The notes below the pieces were generated by a model that saw only the letters and a list, made by a program, of their open reading frames with translations, did not search any database and was not told the DNA's origin. From the NCBI GenBank assembly GCA_963377175.1, contig CAUJNA010003316.1, forward strand, positions 181,501 to 245,500: a stretch of 64,000 nucleotides of DNA, given 5' to 3'. The stretch comes from Effrenium voratum. Lineage: Eukaryota > Sar > Dinophyceae > Suessiales > Symbiodiniaceae. The stretch's first letter is position 1; every line of letters starts with the position of its first letter. Positions 20,371 through 29,704 of the stretch are shown piece after piece. Both the position numbers and the translations under genes were made by a program.

Positions 20371-20439
20371 AGGAGCTCATCAGTGAGTGGCAGGCGAGCG
20401 TCAGACAAGTAGAAGAGGCGCAGTCAAAAAGGAGGTGGG

Positions 20440-21060
20440 AGCCTGGGGCCTCTCAGTAGTAAGGAAAGACTGCTTATACACCCCTAATTATTTGGGATTT
20501 TTGGTCCCAAAACGCGCCAAAACAGCCAAATTTCGGCCAAAAATCCTTTGTCACCAGCGATGTCACCGCTTCGTCACCGCTCCGTTTTTGGAGCAAAAAG
20601 CGCTGAAAACGGCGAACTCCGAAAAGTGCGTTTTTCGTCTCGTTTTCCGCCGAAAACCGGCTCCAGGTGTTCGCCGTGCTCCGAAATCCGTTTTCTACCC
20701 CGAAAAGCCTGCGAACTCCAGCCCGCTGAGCTTGTCACCGCCGATGTCACCGGTCTCTAACACGTCAGCTTGCCGAGGCACACCGCCGATTTCGCCGGGG
20801 TCTGACACGGCAGCCCGAGGTGCTCCCACATAACACGTCAGCCTGCCGAGGTTCTCCCGCGTAACACGTCAGCCTGCTGAACTAGTCACCGCCCATGTCA
20901 CCGGTCTCTAACACGTCAGCCCGCCGAGGTACCGGGGAGGAATCGAACCTCCGAAACGTCGATCCGGAGACCAACGCCTAAGCCATGTCACCATAGGCTC
21001 TCGTTACCGTCCCAAAACGGCGCTTTTTGGCCCAAGAACGGTCTCACCGCGATGCTCTCT
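20440..21060 (+). repeat. Left inverted repeat flanking the small virion-gene segment
   Basis: AGTAAGGAAAG, then TTATACACCCCTAATTATTT, AAAACAGCCAAAT, GCAAAAAGCGCTGAAAACGG and CCGAAATCCGTTTTCT occur here in order. The same series appears reverse-complemented at 26,810-27,550 with moderate divergence and small indels. The arms enclose penton, AT-hook, structural, MCP and fibre remnants. No gene is visible. I read them as terminal inverted repeats of a decayed element, but they could be two inverted copies of an unrelated repeat. Confidence 0.65.
20935..20996 (-). repeat. tRNA-like SINE head
   Basis: Read on the minus strand, the sequence has an A-box-like ATGGCTTAGGCG region, an anticodon-like hairpin around CGTTG...CGACG with CTCCGGA in the loop, and a B box GGAGGTTCGATTCCTCC. 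A close copy lies on the plus strand at 26,957-27,020. The loop is too long for a functional tRNA, so I call it tRNA-derived repeat. Confidence 0.5.
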
Positions 21061-21092
21061 CTTTGGGGCCGAAAAGTGCGCAAAAGGCTTGG

Positions 21093-21236
21093 AAAAGCGA
21101 GGCCGGCTCCGCGGCTTCGGTCTAAGAGCCGAACTTTTCTCCACCGAAGTCGGAAATCCGACCTCGCTCGGTGCGGGCCTGGTGCGGGCCTGGCGGGCCT
21201 GGTGCGGGCCTGGTGCGGGCCTGGTGCGGGCCTGGG
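21093..21236 (-). repeat. GTGCGGGCCTG tandem units with adjacent GGCCGGCTCCGCGG block
   Basis: About five 11-base units, plus the neighbouring AGCGAGGCCGGCTCCGCGGC segment, mirror the array at 7,738-7,873. It stands directly upstream of a penton remnant. Confidence 0.8.
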
Positions 21237-21239
21237 CAC

Positions 21240-21308
21240 AGGATTGCAGCTTCAATCCTGTTGTGGGCGCAGGATTGCTTCACTCAATCCTGTCGCCACA
21301 GCAGGATT
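21240..21308 (+). repeat. AATCCTG/CAGGATT palindromic minisatellite, short copy
   Basis: Two to three imperfect palindromic units of the AATCCTGTNGCCNNNGCAGGATT type. Longer arrays occur at 30,408-30,632 and 59,560-59,682, in each case next to a PLV gene. Confidence 0.7.
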
Positions 21309-21532
21309 GCACGCCAGCCGCGTGCTGGGCAATCTGGGGGGCGACATCCTGTCCAAGATAACGCTGAAGAGCGGCGTGGGCACCATCGTGGAGACCGGCT
21401 CCGATGACGGGCACTTCATGGCCGTTAGGGGCCCCATCACCCTGAGACACCTGCGCTTCCGGCTGACAGACCTGGAGGGCCAAGTCGTTCGACTGCGGGG
21501 CTTGTCCTTCGTGCTGTTTTTGGATCACGTAT
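21309..21532 (+). pseudogene. Penton-like minor capsid protein, C-terminal fragment
   Basis: About 74 codons (SRVLGNLGGDILSKITLKSG to FVLFLDHV) match the last third of the gene at 57,805-58,560 with few changes. The N-terminal two thirds are replaced by AATCCTG repeats and GC-rich units. It precedes the AT-hook gene exactly as in the complete copy, so gene order is conserved. Confidence 0.8.
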
Positions 21533-21580
21533 AATTCCCCGAAGGTCTTTAAAAAAAATATTTTCTATTAAAAAAAACCG

Positions 21581-22175
21581 ATGAAGCAAGCGCAACCGGC
21601 GCCAAGGCCTAGAGGCAGACCTCCGGGTAGTAAAAACAAGCCCAAGCCGCCCGAGCCGGCCCTGCCAAAGAGCAAAAAAATGATCGCCGACGCCCACGGA
21701 GCCTGCCTACGAAATCGACTCCCCCTTCCGGCCCAAGAGGGTGAGATTTCCCACAAAGCCCAAGACGGCTCCCAAGGCAGCACCCGTGGCCAAGGCAGCA
21801 CCCAAGGCAGCACCCAAGGCACCGCCCAAGGCAGCACCCAAGGCACCGCCCAAGGCAGCACCCGTGTCCAAGGCAGCACCCGAGACAGCACCCATGTCCA
21901 AGGCTGCGCCCAAGGCAGTTGCCGCGCCAGCTCCCAAGCCCAAGGCAGCGCCCAAGCCCAAGGCAGCGCCCAAGGCTGAGCCACAGCTAGAGCCACAGTT
22001 AGAGCCCGAGGTACAGCCCGAGCCCGAGGTACACAGAGAGGTACGGCCCGAGGTGCACAGCGAGGTACGGCCCGAGCCTGTAGAAGCGCCTCGTCCGAGC
22101 GAGCGCGCCACGCGCATGCTGGAGAGGCAGTCGGCGTACGACCGGCTGACGGCGGGCGCAAGCGTCCTTGTGTAA
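21581..22175 (+). pseudogene. AT-hook, Ala/Pro/Lys-rich virion-associated protein, frameshifted
   Basis: The start MKQAQPAPRPRGRPPGSKNK contains an AT-hook (RGRPPG), a minor-groove DNA-binding motif. A frameshift near 21,740 leads into a long low-complexity run of APKAAPKAPPKAAP-type repeats. The end is a conserved RMLERQSAYDRLTAGASVLV. The copy at 57,401-57,795 has the same layout. The composition suggests a disordered DNA-condensing core protein; that role is inferred. The A-rich sequence TATTAAAAAAAACCG precedes the ATG. Confidence 0.65.
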
Positions 22176-22180
22176 AAAGC

Positions 22181-22474
22181 ATGATGTCCATAGAGCCTCG
22201 CAACGAGCCGCAGATGCTCCGGTGGTTTCGCAAGACTTATCCGAGCTACGACCTGCAGCCGCTGTTGCTGAAGCGCCAGCGAGAGCTGGAGGAGGCGCGG
22301 GCCTTCAATAACTGGCTAGGGGAGCGCAGGCTGGCCCAAGAGGGGCAGCGGCACCTGGACGATGTGAGCCGGCTGACGGAGGCCGTGCACCGCCAGGTCC
22401 CTCAGCTGCGCTACGCGCGCGCCGAGCGCAGGGGCGTCGAACGTGCAGCGGGCGAAGTTCCCCTAAAGAGATGA
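22181..22474 (+). CDS. Small conserved PLV protein, 97 aa
   Basis: The protein starts MMSIEPRNEPQMLRWFRKTY and is Arg/Glu/Leu-rich (LLLKRQRELEEARAFNNWL), predicted helical. The second copy at 57,103-57,396 is about 85 percent identical through the first 75 residues by eye. The ATG lies 5 bases after the AT-hook gene's stop, and the stop overlaps the next gene's start, which implies a compact viral gene cluster. No known domain; probably a minor structural or scaffold protein because it sits between penton and MCP genes. Confidence 0.7.
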   Translation: MMSIEPRNEPQMLRWFRKTYPSYDLQPLLLKRQRELEEARAFNNWLGERRLAQEGQRHLDDVSRLTEAVHRQVPQLRYARAERRGVERAAGEVPLKR

Positions 22475-23261
22475 AGACGCTTCGGGCCCACGGCTTCAGC
22501 GCCCGCGCTTCGAGCAGGTGGTGGGCTACCTGGAGCGGAATGAGCCGCTGCCCCTGGACCAGCCGGACCGCAAGGCCACCACGTTCATCACGAGCCACTT
22601 CTACTTGGACGACTTCGTGCAGTCCAGCGAGGACCCCAACCCGCAGCCTCTGCAGCACACTCCCCTGAGGGCGATTCCTGAGGATGGCTTCCGCACTCCC
22701 GCTGAGGCCACGGACGAGGACTTGGCCCGGATGCGCCAAGGCGGAGGAAACCGCTTCGGCGAGGACGACCTGGCTGGAGACCCCGAGGCCGACGCGCTGA
22801 CGAACAACGGACAGGGCCCGCCCTCCATCACGGGCCGTCTGCGCAGCGCGGCCGACGGAGCGCAGGCAGCAGCGGACCTTGTGGGCGCAGGAGCAGCAGG
22901 GCTCGCGGCGGCGCAGGCCTTCCGCTCCCAGCTCCCCCAGGACGCTGCCGAGTACGTCCGCATGAACGTATTGCCCCGCCCAGGGCCGCAGCCGCAGCCA
23001 CCACCGCAGATCATAGGCCGACCCGACGACGTAGAGCGCCTCCTGGACGAGGCGGGGTGGCGCAGCACAGGCCATAGAGGAGACGGCAGCAGTGGCTGCG
23101 GAGGAGGGAGATCGCCGCCGAGGGCGTGGGCGGGGCCTTCGGGTACTTGGGGGGCCTGGCAGAAGGAGCAGCAGCCCTCAAGCTCCCGCAGCTCAGGACG
23201 CCAGAGCCGCCTGCCTCCGCCGAGCTACGACCAGCTGGCCCGAGACATCGAGGCGGCCTAG
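22471..23261 (+). pseudogene. Putative structural protein with Gly/Ala-rich segment, copy A
   Basis: MKTLRAHGFSARA begins the gene, and a shift within the first 15 codons moves to the frame carrying VGYLERNEPLPLDQPDRKAT, SHFYLDDFVQSSEDPNP and DAAEYVRMNVLPRPGPQP. The C-terminus ends LPPPSYDQLARDIEAA as in the copy at 55,956-57,106. The Gly/Ala-rich hydrophobic segment of that copy is mostly deleted here. The position between the 97-aa protein and MCP is conserved. I cannot assign a known family; a membrane-associated virion protein is possible. Confidence 0.6.
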
Positions 23262-23314
23262 ACTCTCCTTCGCCGTACGAACAAAAATGAGTGTTGCGCT
23301 ACATGTAAAGAAGC

Positions 23315-24580
23315 ATGGAGGTAGTCACAGCCGTAGCACAGGATGAGTTGATGCAGAGCTTGGACTACAAGCTGAAAACCAGCAACACCAACTACGTGAC
23401 CGCACGGCACGACGTGCAGTATTTCCCCAGCTCGCTGAGCTCCTTCTCCCCCGCCACCTCGAGGGTCTGCCGCATTCCGCTGACAAGCGGCACCTCGTTC
23501 ATCGACCCCGAGTCGATCAAGATCGCCTTCAGAGTCAGAAACACGGACGCCACCAACCCGCTGGCGCCTGCCACTCCGAACCCCGCCTGTTTCATCCAGA
23601 GATCCAGGTCTTCGCCAACGGGCAGCGCTGCGATGACATTAACTACTACGGTCGCACCGTGGCCGTGCATGACCTGCTGAAGGGCCGCGAGTACAACCAG
23701 AACAAGGCCGTGGAGGGCTTCGACGAGGTGAACAACTCTCGGACGCCCCGCGCGGTGCACCAGAGCGGCTTCGCGGACGTGCTGCTGCGCCCCACCATGG
23801 TGGGCATCCTGCGCTGCGGGAAGATGCTGCCGCCGCAGCTGAACCTGGTGATAGAGATCGAGTTCGCGGACGCGACGACTGCGCTGTGGTCTGAGAACGC
23901 CGGGGCGCACCCGGCGGGAGCCACGCTGAGCACCGACTTCGAGATCCAGAACGTCCGAGTTCTGGCCTCCCAGGTCGTCCTGGACTCTGCGCTGGTAGAG
24001 TCCTTCAACCGCGTGCTCCTCTCAGGAAGGTCGCTCGTGTTCAGCTACCCCACGGTGCACACGCAGCAGTCCACGGTGCCTCCGGGCGTGGCGGAGCACA
24101 ACGTCACCGTGGCGCGCGCCTTCACGAAACTCATGGGAGCGTTCGTGACTTTTTTGGGACAACGACGCGGGCTCTAAGATCCACCTGCTGGCCAACCCGG
24201 GGCAGGACGTGGCCCCCATCGGAGCGGCCAGGCAGGAAGACAGTCTCCTGGAGTCGCAGATGCAGCTGGGCAGCCTGCAGTACCCGCACAACCCTATGAA
24301 GGGAGCCTCGGAGCACTTTCACTTCCTCTCGGTCCTTGCGGGGACCTACGACGACACGGTGCGCAACATCGACATCGACCGCGCTGGCTACCTGCGCCAC
24401 AGTTTCATCGCGGGCTTCCCGACGGAGCGAGTGCCCAAGATGCCCCTCAGTGGCGTCAGCACTCGTTCGGGCGACCTGGCTTGGTTCACTTTCAAGGCGC
24501 TCGACGGCACGATGACGGATGTGTTCATCCACCTGATAGCCTATCAGCTCTCTGGCACAGGAGTCTCCGTGCTTGACTAG
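23315..24580 (+). pseudogene. Major capsid protein (double jelly-roll, polinton-like), copy A
   Basis: About 420 codons in three frames. The N-terminal segment has YFPSSLSSFSPATSRVCRIP and SGTSFIDPESIKIAFRVRN. A shift near 23,600 leads to YYGRTVAVHDLLKGREYNQN and RPTMVGILRCGKMLPPQLNL. A second shift near 24,150 leads to GSKIHLLANPGQDVAPIGAA and LAGTYDDTVRNIDIDRAGYL, ending GTGVSVLD. Length, beta-rich pattern and the neighbourhood (penton, ATPase family) fit a polinton/PLV major capsid protein; the fold itself is inferred. The shifts are at different sites from those in copy B, so they arose independently or are sequencing errors. Confidence 0.75.
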
Positions 24581-24583
24581 TAA

Positions 24584-24663
24584 GGATCCATAGCTCAATT
24601 GGAAGAGGCTCTGAAGCTCTGAAGCTTACAGACCGCAGGCTCGATTCCACCCGGGCGCGGATC
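24584..24663 (+). repeat. tRNA-like sequence directly after the MCP gene
   Basis: A D-arm-like TAGCTCAATTGGAAGAG, a B box GGCTCGATTCC and short acceptor complementarity (GGATCC with GGATC) are present, but the anticodon arm is distorted by a CTCTGAAG repeat. It starts 3 bases after the capsid stop codon. Probably a tRNA-derived repeat or tRNA pseudogene. Confidence 0.5.
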
Positions 24664-24869
24664 ATTGTTGCAGGCGAGTGCCCTTGGGAATTCTTTTTTC
24701 TTCCTTGAGCCGAGAAGGATCTCCGAGACGGATCTTTCCGCCTCCAGCCCAGTGACCGCCTCTCCTGGGAACGAGAAATCCCCAAGACGGATCTTCCAGC
24801 CTCCAGCTCGGTGAGCGCCTCTCCTTAAAAGACTTATATTCCCCGGATCTTCCAGCCTCCAGCCCGGTG

Positions 24870-25165
24870 AGCGCCTCTCCTGGCGTACCGTTCAGCCGCA
24901 GACCAGGACACAGCAACGGCCTCGAGCATCGCAGCCGCGCTGCTCAGCTACTGCACCATCGCACAAGTAGACGGCCTCCTTGCCGGCAAGCTCGGAGTCA
25001 CGGAGGCAGCCTCGGCGCTGCAAATAGCAGTGCGCTTTCCGGACGACGGAGGTGGTGGCCTCCATAGGAGAGCAGATCCTGGGCCCCACGGACGTCTCAC
25101 TAAACTGGACGGTTCGCCTCAGCAGCGGCTGCAGCGTGGTCCTGGCCACGCACACCGCGGGAGCA
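24870..25165 (+). pseudogene. Fibre gene fragment, middle part, plus strand
   Basis: TVDGLL-type repeat modules and VRFPDDGG correspond to about 32,320-32,610 of the fibre gene at 30,745, with frameshifts. It is joined tail to tail to an inverted fragment carrying the beginning of the gene, so this copy has been inverted internally and lost the intervening 300 bp or so. Confidence 0.7.
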
Positions 25166-25169
25166 AGTG

Positions 25170-26452
25170 TCAGTGCCCGCCGTGGAGTAGCAGTCTGCCG
25201 TGATGCTCAGCGTGTCGTCGCCGTTGGCCAGCGCAGCAGAGAGAGGAGCCCCCAGATGCAGGTTGCGAACGACGTTGCTTCCGCGAATGAGCTCCCAAGT
25301 TGTGAAGCCCGCCCAGGCCGGCGCGGTAACAACTCCGCCGCTGCCGGAAAGCTGCAGGGCGGCGAGCTCCGCGAGGATTGCGTCCCGAGGGCCTCTGGAG
25401 CGTGGTCTCCTGGCCGTGAGCGCGGGCGTTTCGTGGCGTATGATCCAGCACAGCGTCGCGTCGCCTTGGCCCCCTGGAGCGCCGTGATGCTGGCGTCCCG
25501 CTAGCAAGCTGCGCGGGCGACGAAGGCCTCGTTGGCGAGACCTACCAGCAGGGCATTTGCTTATCCTTGGGTCTACCTCCAGCGGCATGTCCAACCCCGT
25601 CCACTCGTGGAAGACAGGGAGCCAGTGCGCGTCCGCCTGCCCGAGGGGAGGGCGGCGGTTCCCAGGGCTGCCTGGTGACAGCGTCCATGAGGGCTGGGCG
25701 CTATCTTTAGAGTCCACCAACAGGAAGTGTCCACGGCCGACTGCAGGCTAAGCAGTCAGGGCGCTGGCGTCCCTGCCTTGGAGGCCTGCACCCCCAGATT
25801 GGAGGCGTTCCCTCGGCTCGCGAGCTTGGAGCCAGCGCCGCGGCGGTGACGGCCCCCAAGGAGAGCGTTGGCCACCTTGGTGTCCACCTCCAGCGGCGTG
25901 ATCCTCGCCGCTATGTCTAGGGAGTGCTGGTCCACCGCCGTCTTGAGGCCGTAGTCGGCCACCGTGGCCAGCGTGGCGTTGTTGGGAACCGTTCATGGCC
26001 GCCGTGGTGCTGTAGTTGGACAGCTTCAGGTCCACGCCGTCCGGGGTGCTCTTGGTGGCCACCACGCCCTCAGCCGTCGAAGGCCGACTGGTCTGCCTTG
26101 TTGGAGAGACCCTGGTGAGCGAGCCTGCAGCGCGGCGATGCTTGCTTCTGCGCGCGGCCACCTGGCCGTTCGTGGTGGCCCCAGGGCCGCCCGCCGTTTG
26201 CAGGGGCGCAATTGCCGGCGCCAGCGCGCGGCTGTCCAGCTTTGAGGCCAGCTCTGCGGTGACCCGGTCGTCCAGCGACTGGATGGCGGCTGCGTTGTTG
26301 CCGGAGGCTGCAGTGTTCACCGCCAGGTCTGTTACTTGTGCGTAGGGCGTCAGAGCGAGGGCCAGCTGCCCTGCGGCGACGTGCGTGCCGTCAGTCACCT
26401 CTCCGTTGTCCAGGACCTCCGGGATGTTGCCCGTGACAGGTCCTTCAAACAT
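25170..26452 (-). pseudogene. Fibre gene fragment, N-terminal part, minus strand
   Basis: The minus-strand frame begins MFEGPVTGNIPEVLDNGEVT, identical to the start of the fibre gene at 30,745, and continues through NNAAAIQSLD and ELASKLDSRAL. It then breaks up with several shifts (matching up to about position 32,010 of the other copy). The initiator context AAACATGTTTGAAGG is shared. This copy is non-functional. Confidence 0.75.
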
Positions 26453-26809
26453 GTTTTCTTAGGAGTAGGTCTATAGCGCAGGGTGTTGTACTTTCGCAAC
26501 GCGCCCTCACTTGAGTCGCTATGGGACATTCGGGGGCAGGGTGGTATCATTGCGTATCACCCCGTGCTACCAGTACGCGAAGTGGCGCAGTGACCTATAA
26601 AATCGGCCACTGGGCATGATGCGATGAATTGACCGAAAACGTCGGTCAAAAACGCTTGGGACACCTCGGCCACATGACGAGACGGCGAAGGACACTTGCT
26701 CTGCGGCTATGAATTTGCGGTGCTATTCCATCTTGAGCCAACCTTTTGCCAATTCATGAACCAACCTTGCCCATTCATGAGCTTGCTGTATCTCCCGGTT
26801 CCATGAGTG
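26453..26809. other. Non-coding spacer, no feature recognised
   Basis: No ORF, tRNA or tandem repeat is visible. A 10-base TTGGCTCAAG match to the end of the dinoflagellate spliced leader occurs on the minus strand near 26,733-26,742, but the rest of the leader does not match. Confidence 0.4.
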
Positions 26810-27550
26810 ACTCAAACGTTGCAAGTCGTCTCGGGTACGGGCGCTTTTTGCGCACTTTTCGGTTTTAAAGAGAGCGGTGACGAAGCGGTGACATCGTGGT
26901 GAGAGCGTTTTTGGGCCATAAAGTGCCGTTTTGGGACGGTAACAAAAGCCGATGGTGACATGGCATAGGCGTTGGTCTCCGGAGCGACGTCTAGGAGGTT
27001 CGATTCCACCCTGGCACCTCGGCAGGCTGACGTGTTAGACACCGGTGACATCGGCGGTGACTAATTCAGCAGGCTGACGTGTTACGTGGAGAACCTCGAC
27101 AATCTTCGGGCTCCGAGCCAGGTCCTCGGCGGGCTGCCGGGCCACGAAAAACCCTGCGGAGAAGGAGCTCGGGAACTGGGGCCGCTTTTGCGCACTTTTG
27201 CACCCAAAAAGCAAGCGGTGACGAAGCGGTGACAAACGGTGACAAGCTCAGCGGGCTGGAATTCGCAGGCTTTTCGGGGCAGAAAACGGATTTCGGAGCA
27301 CGGCGAACGAGCCGGTTTTCGGAGGAAAACGAGCGAATTTGGAGGCCCAGGCTGCACATTTGACGCCGGACACGAAAAACACACACTTTTCGGAGTTGGC
27401 CGTTTTCAGCGCTTTTTGCACGAAAAACGGAGCGGTGACAAAGACCGGTGACATCGGAAAAACGTTCAGCTGGTTGAAGAATTTGGCTGTTTTGCAGGGT
27501 TTTTGGACCAAAAAACCAAAATAATTAGGTTGGTATAAGCCTTCTTTCCT
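26810..27550 (-). repeat. Right inverted repeat flanking the small virion-gene segment
   Basis: This is the reverse-complement counterpart of 20,440-21,060, sharing the same landmark order on the minus strand (AGTAAGGAAAG, AACCTAATTATTTTGG, AAAACAGCCAAAT, GCAAAAAGCGCTGAAAACGG). It holds a plus-strand tRNA-like box at 26,957-27,020. No gene seen. Confidence 0.65.
26957..27020 (+). repeat. tRNA-like SINE head, partner of 20,935-20,996
   Basis: ATGGCATAGGCG, GTCTCCGGAGCGACG and B box GGAGGTTCGATTCCACC correspond to the minus-strand copy at 20,935. The pair is placed symmetrically inside the two inverted-repeat arms. Confidence 0.5.
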
Positions 27551-27650
27551 TACTACTCGCGCACCAGATTAGCGGGGCAGAGCTGCCCTGCCTTGGTTTT
27601 GAGGCTGGTATCAACATGGCGCGCTCGGTGGGGCGAAGACGACGCCGTGG
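27551..27650 (+). pseudogene. Fragment of a coiled-coil family gene (gene 4/7 C-terminus)
   Basis: GGCAGAGCTGCCCTGCCTTG and GAGGCTGGTATCAACATGGC match the C-terminal part of gene 4 (13,030-13,110) with indels. It lies immediately outside the right inverted repeat in the same orientation as gene 7 on the left side. Confidence 0.6.
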
Positions 27651-27718
27651 TAAGTGGTAAAGTCGTGGTCTTCCGGACCAACGTCAGGATCAGGTCCGCC
27701 GGGGTTCGATTCCGTCCC
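27650..27718 (+). repeat. tRNA-like sequence at the outer edge of the large PLV
   Basis: A TGGTAAGTGGTAAAGTCG A-box-like element, a CTTCCGG anticodon-loop-like hairpin and the B box GGGGTTCGATTCC are present. It stands just outside the left terminal repeat of the large element and may be the insertion site or a SINE. Confidence 0.45.
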
Positions 27719-27722
27719 TCGC

Positions 27723-28215
27723 CCCTCTGTTAGAGGGGGAGTTTCTAATGGATTTCGATTCTACCTGATGAGGCTCCCAGAACTCGTCCCGTCCAGCAGT
27801 TGACCTCGTCCTGCGAAGGATTCGAAGTCAAACGCTGCGTGGCAGGTGCGTGAGGCTGCAAAATAGTGACCCCTAGATATGCTTGCAATTTGGCTCCAGG
27901 TTGCATTTCAAGCGAGCCAACCTTTGCAGGGCTAAGAAAAACACAAAAAAAAGAAAACAAGGGGTCCCAAAAAAAGGGGTCCCCAAAAAAAAGGGAAAAG
28001 GGGTTTCCTTTGGCAAAGCTTGACATCGCTTGAAATGCAACCTGGAGCCAAATTGCGGCGCATATCTAGGGTCACTATTTTGCAGCCTCACGCCTCCACG
28101 CAGCGTTTTAGACTTCGAATCCTTTGCAGGACGAGGTCAAATGCTGGACGGACGAGTGCTGGGAGCCTCTCAGGTAGAATAGAATTCCATTTTGGGAAAC
28201 GCCCGCCTAAAGAGA
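27723..28215. repeat. Foldback (palindromic) element, copy 1
   Basis: Arms of about 190 bp are inverted copies of each other: CTCGTCCTGCGAAGGATTCG and CAATTTGGCTCCAGGTTGCA on the left recur reverse-complemented on the right. An A/G-rich centre with GGGGTCCC runs separates them. Copies occur at 61,960-62,462 and 63,475-63,940. The outermost bases resemble CTCTTTAGAGGGGGTTTCCC. It could fold into a long hairpin and may be the actual terminus of the PLV. Confidence 0.8.
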
Positions 28216-28249
28216 GAGGCGAGGGCACAACACGTGAATCGGGCCTGCC

Positions 28250-29230
28250 CTGGAAATCGGGATCGGGGCGTAATACTGAAGAGCTTGTAACACGGCAGCC
28301 CGCAGTTTGTCCAAGTTCCTGCCAAGTTCCCCGGGCGATCTTGGACAGTGGCTCTGTAAGAGGAAAACACGTGATAAAATTTGTCCAAGTTCCTTGTCCA
28401 AGTTCTTGTCCAAGTTCGGGTTTCCGCCGGGGCGAGGCATACGGAATCGGGGCCTGCCTGGAATCGGGCGTAAGACTGAGAGAGCTTGTAACACGGCAGC
28501 CCGCAGTTGTCCATGTCCAAGTTCCCGGGCGAACTTGGACAAGTGGCGCTGCAAAAAAAATAGAAGAAAGAAAAATAAAAAAGAAAAAATAAGAGAATAA
28601 GAAAAAAAATAGAAAAAAAAAAAAAATAAGAAAAAAAAAAAAAAAAAAAAAAAAGAGAATAAAAAGAAATAAAAAAAAAAAAATAAAAAAAAAAAATAAG
28701 AATAAAGGAAAAACACGTGATAAAACTTGTCCAAGTTCCTTGTCCAAGTTCTTGTCCAAGTTCGGGTTTCCGCCCTGGGCCAAGTTGTGGAATCGGGGCC
28801 TGCCTGGAATCGGGCGTAATACTGAGAGAGCTTGTAACACGGCAGCCCGCAGTTGTCCAAGTTCCTTGTCCAAGTTCCCCGGGCGAACTTGGACAAGTGG
28901 CTCTGCAAGAGGAAAACGCGTGATAAAACTTGTCCAAGTTCCTTGTCCAAGTTCTTGTCCAAGTTCGGGTTTCCGCCCTGGGCCACGAAGTTGTGGAATC
29001 GGGGCCTGCCTGGAATCGGGGCGTAATACTGAGAGAGCTTGTAACACGGCAGCCTGCAGTTGTCCAAGTTCCTTGTCCAAGTTCCCGGGCGAACTTGGAC
29101 AAGTGGCTCTGCAAGAGGAAAACACGTGATAAAACTTGTCCAAGTTCCTTGTCCAAGTTCTTGTCCAAGTTCGGGTTCCCGCCCGGGGTGAGGCGCACGG
29201 AATCGCGTCCTGCCTGGAATCGGGGCGCTC
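28250..29230 (+). repeat. 210 bp satellite with TTGTCCAAGTTC iterons
   Basis: Four to five units of about 208-210 bp. Each has three then two direct copies of TTGTCCAAGTTC, one inverted copy GAACTTGGACAA, a GTTCCCCGGGCGAAC palindrome and an AAACACGTGATAAAA box holding the E-box CACGTG. An A-rich tract (28,549-28,710) interrupts one unit. The same unit lies inverted at 61,110-61,960, with partial units at 29,705-30,150, 47,755-48,200 and 59,940-60,600. Confidence 0.85.
28549..28710 (+). repeat. A-rich low-complexity tract
   Basis: About 160 bases consisting almost only of A with scattered G and T, inside one satellite unit. There is no counterpart at the same place in the right arm, so it is a later expansion. 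Confidence 0.9.
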
Positions 29231-29588
29231 CTGCTCGGATACTTATACTATTCTTTTTAATAACAAGACAACCAGAAGAAGAAAATATTAGGGTTGCCAG
29301 ATCGGCAATTTCTGCAAAAAACCACTCGAATCGAGGTGATTTGGCTCCGAAGCGATTTGAAGGACAGCCACCTGATTCTGGAACCGTGGCAGCACCTTTG
29401 CTCCTTGCTTTGAATCCATCCGCCTGAACCGCGGCATACAGGTATCACAGCGTTCACTTCAATTTGCACTAGTGTACCATCAACTGGGGAGAAGGCACCT
29501 TTGCTCCTTGCTTCGGCTGATGCGGCATGAGCCAGACCATCCAGGTTTTGCAGCGTTCACTTCAAATTGCACTAGTGCACTTCAAAAG

Positions 29589-29670
29589 AACCAGGGAGGA
29601 CTCGAACCCCGTACCGTTCACCTCCGGAAGCTGCGCCTTTGCCAACTAGACTATGGCGTCTTGCTCCCTG
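29589..29670 (-). repeat. tRNA-like sequence in left PLV arm
   Basis: On the minus strand GACGCCATAGTCTAGTTGGC resembles a D arm, CTTCCGGAG an anticodon region and GGGGTTCGAGTCCTCCC a T arm with imperfect pairing. An identical-looking copy lies on the plus strand at 60,641-60,722 in the right arm. It may be a tRNA pseudogene captured in the terminal repeat. Confidence 0.55.
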
Positions 29671-29704
29671 GGTGTGGCTGGTGCGTGTCTTCGCGCCATC
29701 AGGT

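Noticed and set aside
21568..22233. Minus-strand frame with AVPWVLPWAVPW repeats resembling a membrane protein
   Set aside because: Antisense of the Ala/Pro/Lys repeats of the AT-hook gene.
26733..26742. TTGGCTCAAG on the minus strand, the last 10 bases of the dinoflagellate spliced leader
   Set aside because: The preceding 12 bases do not match the leader, a similar GGTTGGCTC occurs in the foldback elements, and a 10-base match can arise by chance in 64 kb on two strands.
28250..29230. CRISPR-like array
   Set aside because: Units are about 210 bp without unique spacers, and the setting is eukaryotic; it is a satellite.
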